From Impatiens glandulifera (lineage: Eukaryota > Streptophyta > Magnoliopsida > Ericales > Balsaminaceae), in the NCBI RefSeq assembly GCF_907164915.1, contig NC_061870.1, positions 4,988,273-5,052,272 on the forward strand: a DNA stretch of 64,000 bases, in the 5' to 3' direction. This document shows, one piece after another, positions 8,921 through 18,904 of the stretch. Numbering within the stretch: position 1 is the stretch's first letter; the number at the start of each line of letters is the position of its first letter. Both the position numbers and the translations under genes were made by a program. A model generated the notes under the pieces. The model saw only the letters and a list, made by a program, of their open reading frames with translations, searched no databases and was not told the DNA's origin.

Positions 8921-9289
8921 AGGAGTTATACTAAAAACTTGTTTTGTTATTTACTTTCTGCAAGTTCTACTTTATAACCGAGCTATATTAACCTACCTAC
9001 ATCGCTTTGACCGACTCCACACTACCTAAACCGAATCACCAAGTTACAAAACTGACCCAGCAACTTCCAAACCTATCCTACTCAAAACCGGTTCTGCCTA
9101 TCCTAAGAGTGTGCCGCTTCAACCGGAAACAAACCTCTTCCGCGCTTGAACCTGGTTCAAGGGTTTGTGACAGTTTGTATAGTATTGAAACCCCGGTGTT
9201 AATCTCTAACCGTATTAATCACCACCCTTTGAGTGAGACGCGCTAGCCGGTCCAACCCCGGTCCTCTAGCCGCGACCTAGATCCTAACA

Positions 9290-11578
9290 CGAACTCTCAT
9301 GGAAGCCGCGAGGTCTATGATAGCCGATTCGGGTATTGCTAAAAAAATTTGGGCCGAAGCTATCAGTATTGCATGTTATACACAAAACTGGTCTATGATT
9401 AACAAGCATCGCAATAAAACACCATACGAAGTATATTTGATAGAATTCCTAACATTCGATACCTTATGATTTTCGGTTGTAAATGCTACATTCACATAAA
9501 TGGCAAAAATTACTTAAATGCTTTTGATACAAAATCTGATGTTGGGATAATGCTAGGATACTCAGCAGTTAGTAAGGCATATACAATATACAATACTAGA
9601 ACCTCAACTGTGGAAGAATATCTTCATGTTGTATTTGATGAATCGGTTGAAAGTAACACTGCATCATCCTTTGATCTACACAACAAATTGGAAAATCAAA
9701 ATATCCATTCTAATAGTGAAGATGAAATTCCAGTTTTCAGAAGGTTTGTCCATGACCAAATGGGTATTGTTGAAACTCAGCCGGATCAAGCTGCCAAATA
9801 ACAGGAAGATGACACCTCAGTTTCAACTAAGGAAATCGGTCGGTCTAACATTATTGTTCATCCTACTGAAATGTCTAGCCTCTATCAAATAACCGGTAAT
9901 TTGGTAGACATCTCTGAACTGAATTTCAAAAGGAACATAAATCATCCTCCTGAGTTTTTATAGGTAACCTTCACTACCCATCCAAACTAGGCAACAATTA
10001 CTAGAAGAATATGAAAACTACGCTTTCATATCCCAGATTGAGCCAAAAAAGGTGGATGAAGCATTGTTGGATCCGGATTGGATTTTAGCAACGCAAGAAG
10101 AGTTAAACCAGTTTGAGAGTAATAAAGTATGGTACTTAGTTCCTAAACCGAAAAATCAACCGGTTATCGGAACAAGATGGATATTCAGAAATAAGCTCAA
10201 TGAAAACGGGTTGGTTACGAGGAACAACGCTAGATTAGTGACACAATGATACAAACAGGAAGAAGACATTGATTTTGAAGAATCATTTGCTCCTGTAGCT
10301 AGAATTGAGGCCATTAGAATTTTTCTAGCATTTGCTGTTTTCAAAAATTTTAAGGTGTTTCAAATGGATGTTAAAAGTGCATTCTTAAATGGTGAATTAC
10401 GTGAAGAAGTATTTGTTGAACAACCACCCGGTTTTAAAAATGCTGACATGATAAATCATGTGTACCGACTAAACAAAGCTCTTTACGACTTAAAACAAGC
10501 TCCTAGAGCTAGGTATGATACTTTAACAAAATTCCTGATCGATCATGAATTCACCATAGGTTCAGTAGATAAAACCCTATTCAAATTCAAGAAGAAAGAA
10601 CATATTTTACTTGTTCAAATATATGTAGATGACATCATTTTCGGCTCAACTGATCCTAAGCTATGCGATAAATTCTCAAAACTAATGACTAAAAAGTTTG
10701 AAATGAGTATGATGGGAGAATTAAGCTTCTTCCTAGGTCTTCAAGTTCGAAAAATCGAAGGAGGAACATTCATTAATTAGTCTACATATACAAAGGAATT
10801 ACTAAAGAAATTTGGGATGGAAACATGTTATCCTGCTTCCACACCAATGAGTTCATCAATCAAGCTGGATAAAGATGATGACGGTTAGGGAGTAGACCTA
10901 ATAGCCTATCGTGGAATTATCGGTTCACATCTCTACCTGACAGCAAGTCGACCGTACATATTATTTGCGGTCGGAGTATGTGGAAGATTCCAGGATAATC
11001 CCAAACAATTTCACTACACAACCTCCAAACGAATTCTAAAATATCTAAAGGGAACCCCTGAAGTCGGACTGTGGTATCCAAAGGATTCCAGTTTTAATCT
11101 AACAAGCTACTCTGATGCAGATTATGCAGGATGTAAAATTGATAGAAAAAGTACCAGTGGAACATGTCAATTTTTAGGAGATCGGCTCGTTTCATGGTAC
11201 AATAAGAAGCAAACATCGATTGCTACGTCAACCGCAGAAGCTGAATACTTGGCAGCCGGAAGTTGTTGTGCTCAACTTCTATGGATCCAACAGCAACTGA
11301 GAGATTTCGGTATCACCGCCGAAGAGTCTCCAATATTATGTGACAACACAAGTGCCATAACAATCACATACAATCCGGTTCTACATTCAAGAACTAAGCA
11401 TATTAATATAAGGCATCATTTCATCCGGGAACATGTCCAACATAAGCACATCCGGTTAGAATATGTATCAACCGACCAACAAGTTGCCGACATTTTCACA
11501 AAGCCTCTACAAGAATCTAAGTTTTCTTTCTTCAGAAACATCCTTTGTCTTACCGATATGAATCAACTTATCTCTTAA
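9290..11578 (+). pseudogene. pol: pol of element B: integrase C-terminal part, RT, RNase H
   Basis: The translation starts at once with RTLMEAARSM, the integrase segment after the catalytic Glu region, and runs through FGCKCYIHINGKNY (near 9475) and the linker to RT and RNase H. The RT keeps YVDDIIFGS (about 10620-10645). RNase H ends at 11578 (ADIFTKPLQ near 11490). Clear breaks: TAA at 9799, a loss of frame near 9955, TGA at 10247, TAG at 10778 and TAG at 10886. Reading frames on each side of these stops agree with A and C, so they are point lesions. Not functional. Confidence 0.9.
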
Positions 11579-12009
11579 AAATCTTTAACCTAAATTACTC
11601 ACATTTTTTTGGAAAAATCGGTTCGGACAGACAAAACCAACAGTTCTTCTTAAAATGTCGGAGAATGAAATTACCACTGTATTTATTGAAAAACCGTATT
11701 GCTTATCAGTTGTAGTAAACCGACCAGTTATTTAGTATTTAACGAAATAATTGCAGCGGGACTAATAGCTGAAAATTAACCGGTTTGAATATACTTTACT
11801 TTGGAATATTTGGTTTTCCAACAAAAGGGAATAACTGATTATGTTTGGACGTATCTGTTCTGAAAAGATTCCTTTTCAAAACAAAGCAGTCATGCCTCAA
11901 AAGACGTGAAGATATGATATCTTTCACCGTCTAAGCCAATGACTTACATCCTTAGGGTATTATCACACCCAATATTCGTAAGATCTTTTATTCGACGGTT
12001 AATAACATA
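11579..12009 (+). promoter_or_regulatory. Post-pol spacer of element B, left part
   Basis: Aligns by eye with 1866-2290 of A. It holds a GAAGATATGATATCTTTC palindrome at 11908-11925. The spacer continues at 25241 beyond element C. Confidence 0.6.
12005..12009 (+). repeat. Target-site duplication ACATA, left of element C
   Basis: ACATA directly precedes the left LTR of C and is repeated exactly at 25236-25240 after its right LTR. Five bases is the usual copia integrase duplication. Confidence 0.95.
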
Positions 12010-13142
12010 TGTTATGATCTAGGTTGCGGTTGGGGAACCAGGGTCTGACCGGTTTAGTATTTTCACTCAACGGTTTGGTGTTTAATCCGGTTAGAGATTA
12101 ACACTTGGTTTCAATACTACACAGGCTGTCACAAACCCTTGAACCGAGTTCAAGTGCGGAAGTGGTTTGTTTCAGACTAAAGCAACACACACGGGATGAA
12201 TAGGACCGGATTTGGATAAAGTCGGTTTGGAGTTTAGTGGGTTGGTTTGGGATTCAGTAAATCGGTTTAGGTAATACTTAATCGGTTAGGGAGGAATAAG
12301 TCGGTTAGTATGGGTCGGTTAGAGCGCAGAGCCGACAAAAAGTAAATATCAAGACAGGTTTTTTATGGATGTTCGGAGATGAAACTCCTACGTCACCCCT
12401 TCTTCTCGAAACCGCGAGAAGGATATTCACTAAGGAATACACAAACACAATCCGATCGAGACTTATTTGCTGCTCGATAACACTCGTACAATTCTCACCG
12501 AAATTGTAATCTCACTTCACATGCACACTTAAGCTCTTTTATTTTAGAGAGATAAACACAACTTATGACTTGGGTTGTTGTAACTCTTAAGTGGACAGTT
12601 GCCTTAATGTGGCACTGTCGGTTGGACAGTTGCCTGCACCTGGAAGGTTGTGCCTCTAACTTATCCCCGAATGGAAAGATCTTCTTCAGGCGGTTTTCTG
12701 TAGCCTGTAGAGTATCCTCAGACTTGTATAGATATGGCAATGTTATAGTTTGTCCCTTTGGTATCATCTTCCGCAGATACTCAAAGTGTCTGTTTGCACC
12801 GATTTGTAGGTTGTACTTAGTTTGATGTTCTTAGCTTCTTTCTCTAAGTAGCTTCTTCATCGGTTTTCTGGATTGATGCATTTCGGTTTAGAATGTCTAC
12901 CGGTTGTTTGGGTTAACCGAATGACTTCAGGTTTTTCATAGCTTTAGGTTAATCGGTTGACTTCCGGTTTTGGTTACATCCTTGTCTTTTAACCAGTCTT
13001 GTTTTCCTGATTGGTTAGGTTCTTAGCCGGTTGGGTTTCTTGACCGGTTGAATTTCTTGACCGATCCTGATTCTTTAACCGTTCCTGCACAGGAAGTTTG
13101 TTTTTGTTAAGTTTTATTTAACCGGTCTAATTTTATCTAACA
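12010..13142 (-). repeat. 3' LTR of element C, with internal deletion
   Basis: 1133 bp against 1304 bp for its partner. On the plus strand it starts TGTTATGATC (G changed to T compared with the partner) and ends TTATCTAACA. A stretch matching 24513-24694 of the other LTR, including the TATA box, is missing and replaced by about 12 bases at 12592-12603 (TGGACAGTTGCC) that copy the sequence at 12623-12634. Confidence 0.92.
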
Positions 13143-13457
13143 ATTTCTCCCTTTTTGAATATTTTATTTAAAATATTCAAAATCATGTAAGAATTAGAAT
13201 GTAGGCCGGTTGTTTTAAGAGTTTATTTGACCGGATTTTTGGAAAATGACTTAGAAGAATTTTTCGAAAAATTTTGGTAAAATTTGAGAAAAATTTTTGA
13301 AGAGAAGAATTTTTTCTTATCAATTTCTCCCTTTTTGATTATTTTATTTAAAATATTCAAAATCATGTAAGAATTAAATTATAGGCCGATTTCCAAAAAT
13401 ACTTAATATATATAAAAGTTTGAAGAAATTAACATAAGCATTATAAAAAAAAAACTT
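13143..13457 (-). other. Two polypurine tracts of element C
   Basis: ATTTCTCCCTTTTTG (reverse of the polypurine tract) occurs at 13143-13157 beside the LTR and again at 13323-13337. Both are followed on the plus strand by TTTAAAATATTCAAAATCATG and a stretch containing TAGGCCG, showing an about 180-bp duplication. Confidence 0.85.
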
Positions 13458-16110
13458 CTATTCCCTCTTCCTAGGAATGAGTTTTTCTTTTAGGTGTTCA
13501 GGCACTATTCCCCTTCCCGGATTGCAGGGATCGGCGCCAGGTCTGGAGGAGGATCCTTGACCGCCCGAGGTCCCGGTGAATGGTGAAACCGGTGGGGCAA
13601 CCGATCTGAGTGGAATCACTTCGAGACCTCGCGTTCTTTTGAGCGGCGGTATGATTTCTTCCTCGAGTTCTTCATTTTTTGCAAAACCGGGTTGATTGGA
13701 GGAGCAATAACCGTTTCAGCAACGTTGTCCAATAGCCTTGAAATTTCTGCTCTCTTGGAAGATGCTTTTCTTTTTCTGGTGGCCGGTCCGGATGAGGAAG
13801 CAGTCGCCTTTGACTTCTTATGAGCATCAACGATATCTTCGAATGCTAGTTGTTGGTCGAGTAGCTGAGCTGCCTCTTCATCTTTCTGAATCTCTTGGGC
13901 TAGTGCAGCATCTTCTACTCTTTGAACATGTTGATCTAGGTTTGCATCCGCCTGTTCGGTTTCCTTTTGAATCCAGACTTGCTCGTCCTCTGCATCTTGA
14001 ATCTTTTAAGCCGCGATTTCATTTGCTTGTTCAAGAGCTTTGTTGGTTGCTAGCTTTGCTGCTACCATCTCTGCCAGTTGTTCGGTGACCGCCTTTAGAT
14101 CGGCTTCGGTCTTGGCATGCTTCTCCTCAAGCGTTGCCATTTTTTCAAGTATGGATCCGGCCTGGACATCGGATTGAGACAAATCTTCTTCAATCGTGTT
14201 CAGCCTTTGATATGTTGTTATTAGGTGGAGATTTATCAAACCGACCTGTTGGTTGGTATGAGCAATATCGGTCTCCTACTTCGTAGTTACGGCCTCCAAC
14301 GTCTTAGTTCTTTCAATTGTTTCACCGAACAGAAGATCGGTAAGACCGTAGTTTTCCTCAACGGATGTAATCCGTTTAATCGCGGATTCCAACTGTTTAT
14401 CGGTAGATTCAATTAACTCGATAGATTTTGTCGCGGTTTCCTTTATTTTCTTTTGCCACGGCAGGATGGCTTCATTGACAAATTCCTCGATAATGTCCTT
14501 GACCCTATCCTCGGTTACAGCCGGCGCCGATGCATTATCGGTTTGCGGAGATGCGTGCTGATCAGTGGGCGGTGTACCCGTTTCGATTTCGGTGTTGTTG
14601 ATCATGGGTTTTGGTGGAGTTGAGATATGTTCGTCCTCGGTCCCGTTCGGATTCGGACCGCCATCATTCTCAGGATGAGATCTGGAGAAGAGTGACGCCT
14701 CTTGGTGAGTGGGTTCCGACTCTAACCGTGCCAGCTCATCGGTTAGTACTTGTTCCTTAGCGATCAGCATTTCCAGCACGAGGGCCTCGAACTGGGAATC
14801 CTCCGTCCCAGGGACATATTTTTTACGAAGATGATGAATGTGGTCGGAAAGCTCCATCAACCGTGCATGCGGCTCGACCATCCTTCCTCTTCGAAGGGTG
14901 GTCACTACGTCCTTAGCTCTTGTAAGTTTGAGCACCGCCTCTTCCATGTCAATCATCTTCTCACACCTTCGGTCAGCGGGATGCTCCGGTAACATGTTGG
15001 CAAAGAGGGTTTCCTACCGAATCAGAGCCCATTGAAAATAGGCGTCGCTCGCAGCGTGAGCCTGAACATGGAGTTGATCCATTATTTGGGAGACGAGATC
15101 CTCTCCCTGTTGCTGAATGTTTTCATCCGCGGATTCATTTCTTTCCGGTTGTCTGCCCGAACCGGTTTCAATTTCATCATTTCTTCGACCACCTTCTCTT
15201 TCCCTTTTCCAGACCGATCCGCCTCGGTGTTGTGTGAGAGAGTTCGGCCATAGCTTGAAGCCGAGTTTTCTGGATTGGGAGTGTCGGCCTGAAGATTGGC
15301 CAAACCAGTCGGTTGCGAAGCAGTTTTGCTTCCGGACTGTTCACCTGCCGGAGCCTTCTTCTTCTTAGGTTTAGATTACCCTTTGCGGGCGGAGACCTTT
15401 GTCTTGCCCAGTTTTTCCTCCGGTTTCAAAAAGTGATGGGATTTTATGATTTTTCTAGGGGAAATGAAAACGCATGGGCCGTTTTCAGCGTTGAAGTGAC
15501 GCATCAGTTTGCCGAGTGGAACGGCGTATCCCCACGACCGTTTGGAGGATGGATCCAGCATCTCACGAAGGTTAGAGAAAATTACCTTGGCCCAGTTGAA
15601 TTTAGTGTCGTTGACCAAACCGACAATCACATCAATCTTCAATCGTGTGAGGCTATCATAGTTGCCTCCCCTTCCTTGAACCGACTTTGATAGAATCTCG
15701 CAAAGCCGTCTATATTCCAGTTTGAGGGAGTTTTTCTTACCGGATACTTCTATCGGTTTCTCGGTATTCAAGACGTCCCAGCAAACCGCTTGGAATGTAT
15801 CCTCGTCTGTAGGCACAGAGAAGTCGCTCCCCTCTGTTGGTAAATGGAGAACCTCAGCAACCGAATCCATTATGAGTTTGAACGGTTTTCCGCCGATTGT
15901 TGCGGTTATGGTTCCTTCGCTGTGTACGACGGTTTGAAAGAATTTAGTGACCGCTTCTTGATACAGAATGAATGGTCCGTTCAAGAAGTGTTCAAGACCG
16001 GACTCAGAGATTTGAGTTAACACTCGTTTAGCTTCCTCCGATCCACTTGCTCGAATTTCTTCGAAATCGACTTGGAAGATGTGGGTAAAACGCACAGATT
16101 CGCGACCCAT
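13458..16110 (-). pseudogene. acc3 of element C
   Basis: The start at 16110 (MGRESVRF) is chosen because B starts MGRDSALF at the matching place; a longer frame from 16245 would begin in the leader. Residues 1-240 are the accessory domain (VDF at 14-16, LPTEG near 91, FNWAKVIFSNL near 171). The frame has a TAA at 15376-15378, continues open to 15082, shifts, then runs 14995-14276 and, after another change of frame, 14239 to the end. The tail is Glu/Lys-rich with coiled-coil character and a basic patch (TRKRKASSKR, near 13770). The last codons resemble the B copy and end at a TAG at 13458-13460. Confidence 0.8.
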
Positions 16111-16218
16111 TATGATTTGGAGAGACCTAGAGATTGAGAGTTTGAAAATTTGAAAGATTTGAGAGCTAGAGAGAGAAAGCAGTTTCACGAAGAATGAAAT
16201 AAAATGGCTAAGGAATGT

Positions 16219-16226
16219 ATTTATAG
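16219..16226 (-). promoter_or_regulatory. TATA box for acc3 of element C
   Basis: ACTATAAATAC on the minus strand (16217-16227), about 110 bases before the ATG at 16110, with a CT-rich leader between. The same form, TCTATAAATAC, stands before acc3 of B. The stretch 16246-16493 holds AACCG-rich non-coding DNA only. Confidence 0.65.
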
Positions 16227-16493
16227 TCGCGGGTTGGAATTCCAACCGCCGTGAACCGTCACATCAAGATTGGGTGGGAAATTTCCCTCCAAAAAGTCAT
16301 TGAGCGGCAAGCTTGAGTGGGAATGCGGTTATTTTTGTAACCATTGATTAAGAGAGCGGTGTTTTAGTGTAACCGTTTTATTTATGAGGCGGTTATTTAA
16401 CTGATGATGAAGCGGTTATCGATTTTAACCGGTTGAACATTTAAACCGATATTTTAACTTTGTGAGCTTGAGCCGATTTTCGAGCTTAATCAT

Positions 16494-17218
16494 TTAAATG
16501 ATCGTATGATTGAAAGACATAATTGATACCGATACAGAGATCGGTTTGAGATACGCAAAAAGAAATGAAAAGTACATAACAGACATTTTAGTAAGTTTGT
16601 CAATCGCCACTTCCTCGTTGAGGACATTCGAGGGGTTCACCGGGGTACCCGGTCCAAGATTTGGATGGTGTGTACGAAGGAGCCGACTTATGTGGGGAGC
16701 ATAGCCGAAACCTTTCTTTGTCTCGACCATGGTCCTCAGGTTGTTGAAGATGACCGATGCCCAGTTGATGGGAGTATGACTGACGATGTAGGTCATCATG
16801 TCAAAAACTCGTTTAGAGTAGTTTTGGTTCAGGGATTGACATATGATCGACCATAATTCTCCACCGGCACTTCGGTTCCGGAGAACATTTCAGCATAGTC
16901 AACTAGTGCACTGCCCACCCGGGATGGGAAGTTAGAGAACCCTTCAGTGGGCAGATTGAACATTCGGGAGAATCCACTTTCGTGAAGAATAAAAATGTGG
17001 TTTTTCACGACGGAAGTAATGACATCGCTGAGCATGGATGCATTATCGAAAAACTCAAGTACCTCTGGGTAAAATATAGGCCCGGATTCTTCGAGGAAGC
17101 CGCGAAGACAGGTGTCATCAATGGATTCAAAAAGTATTTCCCTTGTTTCAATATCCTCCATGTTGAGGACAGAGTCGAAATCGATGCATAGATAATTTCT
17201 TAGAGTGCAGTTAGACAT
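16494..17218 (-). pseudogene. acc2 of element C
   Basis: Starts at 17218 (MSNCTLRN) and matches acc2 of A and B: LPTEGFSNF near residue 90, then a frameshift at about 16830 after a premature stop, then the second half from 16799 with INWASVIFNNL and GYAPHISRL. The end is longer than in A and B because the normal stop region is changed, so 16494 is only the first stop in frame. The post-gene palindrome (16528-16545) therefore falls inside the extended frame. Confidence 0.78.
16528..16545 (-). other. Palindrome after acc2 of element C
   Basis: ACCGAT-ACAGAG-ATCGGT, the equivalent of the palindromes after acc2 in A and B. Confidence 0.65.
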
Positions 17219-17300
17219 TCTTTCAAATCTTGCTAAGAGAGAGAGGGTTTAAGAAATTATAAGTTGTTTGGAGGTATTTCGGAATGATAAAAGGTGGTTC

Positions 17301-17310
17301 CTTATATAGA
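17301..17310 (-). promoter_or_regulatory. TATA box for acc2 of element C
   Basis: TCTATATAAG on the minus strand, about 85 bases before the ATG at 17218, as in A. Confidence 0.65.
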
Positions 17311-17590
17311 TTTGAGATTGGAGGGAAAATAGGGGCATTTAATGATGATATTCCGTTTTGTCTCATTAATGCTGGGAATATTTTTATTTTCAAAGTGTCT
17401 TGGTAAAGAGTTACTTTTGACCGGTTGCGGAGCTCGATGAGGGGAATCTAGTTGGGAAGTAACTAGGTTTGTGTAATTTCTCATGTAGTTGGAATTCAAA
17501 AGTTATTTTTCATTAATGTAAGTGGAGTTACAACAAACCGAAAGAAACATAGAATAACCGAAAGGATAATAATGGAGTAGGATGACAATA

Positions 17591-17621
17591 CAACCGGTAC
17601 GTACAACAAAATAACTGGTTG
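17591..17621 (-). other. Palindrome after acc1 of element C
   Basis: CAACCGGT and ACTGGTTG around a 15-base loop, with one base changed from the perfect form in A and B. It lies 15 bases after the end of acc1. Confidence 0.7.
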
Positions 17622-17635
17622 TAAGAAGGAGTGAC

Positions 17636-18379
17636 TTAATTGCCGGAGGAGTTGAGATGTCGGTTCTTCTTCTTCCAGGCCTTCTCGAACCGCTCATAGA
17701 AGGAGTCGGTAACTTCCCTGGTCACGACCTGGGACTGGTTCAGCCCCTCGCCCGGACATAGCGGAACTCCGAGTTCCATTAGTAGGGAGTTGATCTGGGG
17801 AATGAAGCCGGTATGACGAGTTGTGATCATCTAGATCAGGATGTCGAACAGCACCCTGGACCAGTTGACCGGGGTATTAGTTGTGATAGCGGTCATCATG
17901 TTGAAGACGGTGGTGCAGTAGGTGTTCGTGACATCCTTTCCTAGGATGGCTCGACCGATGATATCATTGAGAAGCTGGTATTCAGCCCTCAATGATGACT
18001 GAGCTCCGTGGTCATTGATCGAACAGTTCGATCGAGAGATGTTCAAAGATATTTCGGCTTTTAGTTCGGCTGGAACATTCAGATCGGTGAGACCTTGCTT
18101 CGGAAGGTCGAAGCATCTAGCAAATTCACACTCAGAAAAATCAAACATGGTTCCTCCAACCCTAGATTGAATGAGGGTATCAAAGTATGGAGTACCGCGG
18201 AAGACCCTTGCGTTGTGGAAAAATTCCAGAACTGTTTCATGGAAGATGACATGTTTGTCATCTAGAAAAGGTTTCAGACCGATGTTTTCAAGAGACTTGA
18301 TCATTTTAAAAATCTCACAGTGTTCTGTCACTTGAGTGGAATCATAATCAACTTGGAGAATGTTTTGAAACTGAGACAT
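17636..18379 (-). pseudogene. acc1 of element C, one in-frame stop
   Basis: 248 codons from MSQFQNIL at 18379 to the TAA at 17636. A single TAG near 17830 replaces the Trp of the IWMI stretch in A; the same frame then continues to the end with the basic tail KKAWKKKNR-like. Landmarks VDY at 10-12, LPKQGLTDLN near 92 and VNWSRVLFD near 171 are kept. Apart from the stop, it is collinear with acc1 of A. Confidence 0.82.
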
Positions 18380-18436
18380 TTTGTCTTAGTGAGATGATTT
18401 TTGATGTTTGTGGATATTTGGTTGATATTCATCTAA

Positions 18437-18446
18437 CTTATATATT
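18437..18446 (-). promoter_or_regulatory. TATA box for acc1 of element C
   Basis: CTAATATATAAG on the minus strand, about 60-70 bases before the ATG at 18379. B has the same sequence before acc1 (25281-25289). Confidence 0.62.
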
Positions 18447-18904
18447 AGTTGAAGGATGATAGTATTATCTAGTAGGTAGTAGTTAATGTAGTCTATTGAC
18501 CTTAGGATAAAAGGATTTGCATGAATTAAGTATGTCTACAACCTAAGGTGTGAGTCATAGGCCTGGACGGTGAGAGATATCATATCTTCACATCTTTTAA
18601 GGTATGACTATTTTTCTTTGAAAAGGCATCTTTTCAGAACAGATACATCTAAACGCAGACAGTTGTTCCACTTTTGTTAGGAAGCCAAATAATCTAAAAT
18701 ATGTCATATTCAAACCGGTCGGTTTTCAGTCATTGGTCCCGATGCGATTAATTAGTGCATGCACTAAGTAACCGGTCGGTTTACTGTAGCTGATAGACAG
18801 AGCGGTTCTTCAATAAATACAATGGTGAATTCGGTTCCTGGCATTTTAGGAAGGATTGCCGGTTTTGTCTGTCCGAACCAATTTTCCCTTTAGTGATTGA
18901 GAGT
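18447..18904 (-). promoter_or_regulatory. Post-pol spacer of element C
   Basis: Equivalent of 1866-2300 in A, with the palindrome GAAGATATGATATC in reverse at 18574-18589 and the GGACAGACAAAACC stretch near 18855. No frame is conserved here. Confidence 0.6.

Larger units (their letters stand above)
1..9289 (+). mobile_element. Element A: 3' part of a Sirevirus-like Ty1/copia retrotransposon with three accessory genes
   Basis: The visible order is integrase-RT linker, reverse transcriptase, RNase H, accessory genes 1, 2 and 3, two polypurine tracts and the 3' LTR. The 5' LTR, gag and most of integrase lie before the window. The right border is sharp: the LTR ends with CTAACA at 9289 and the next base starts an integrase reading frame belonging to element B, so A was inserted in B in the same orientation. 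If this is right, CGAAC (9290-9294) should also precede the 5' LTR of A. Lineage assignment to the Sirevirus group rests on the RT/RNase H motifs, the duplicated polypurine tract and the long 3' region with extra genes; it is an inference without a tree. Confidence 0.9.
8064..9289 (+). repeat. 3' LTR of element A
   Basis: 1226 bp, from TGTTAGATAA just after the polypurine tract to GATCCTAACA. The ends form the inverted repeat TGTTAG/CTAACA. It holds three 33-bp repeats, a TATA box (8685-8695), the R/U5 hairpin plus TGACGT (8888-8920) and a palindrome CTTGAAC-CTG-GTTCAAG (9145-9161). Its partner LTR lies outside the window. Confidence 0.92.

Noticed and set aside
9007..9246. 79-codon frame in the LTR of A
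   Set aside because: Lies in U5 and covers conserved non-coding motifs; not open in other LTRs.
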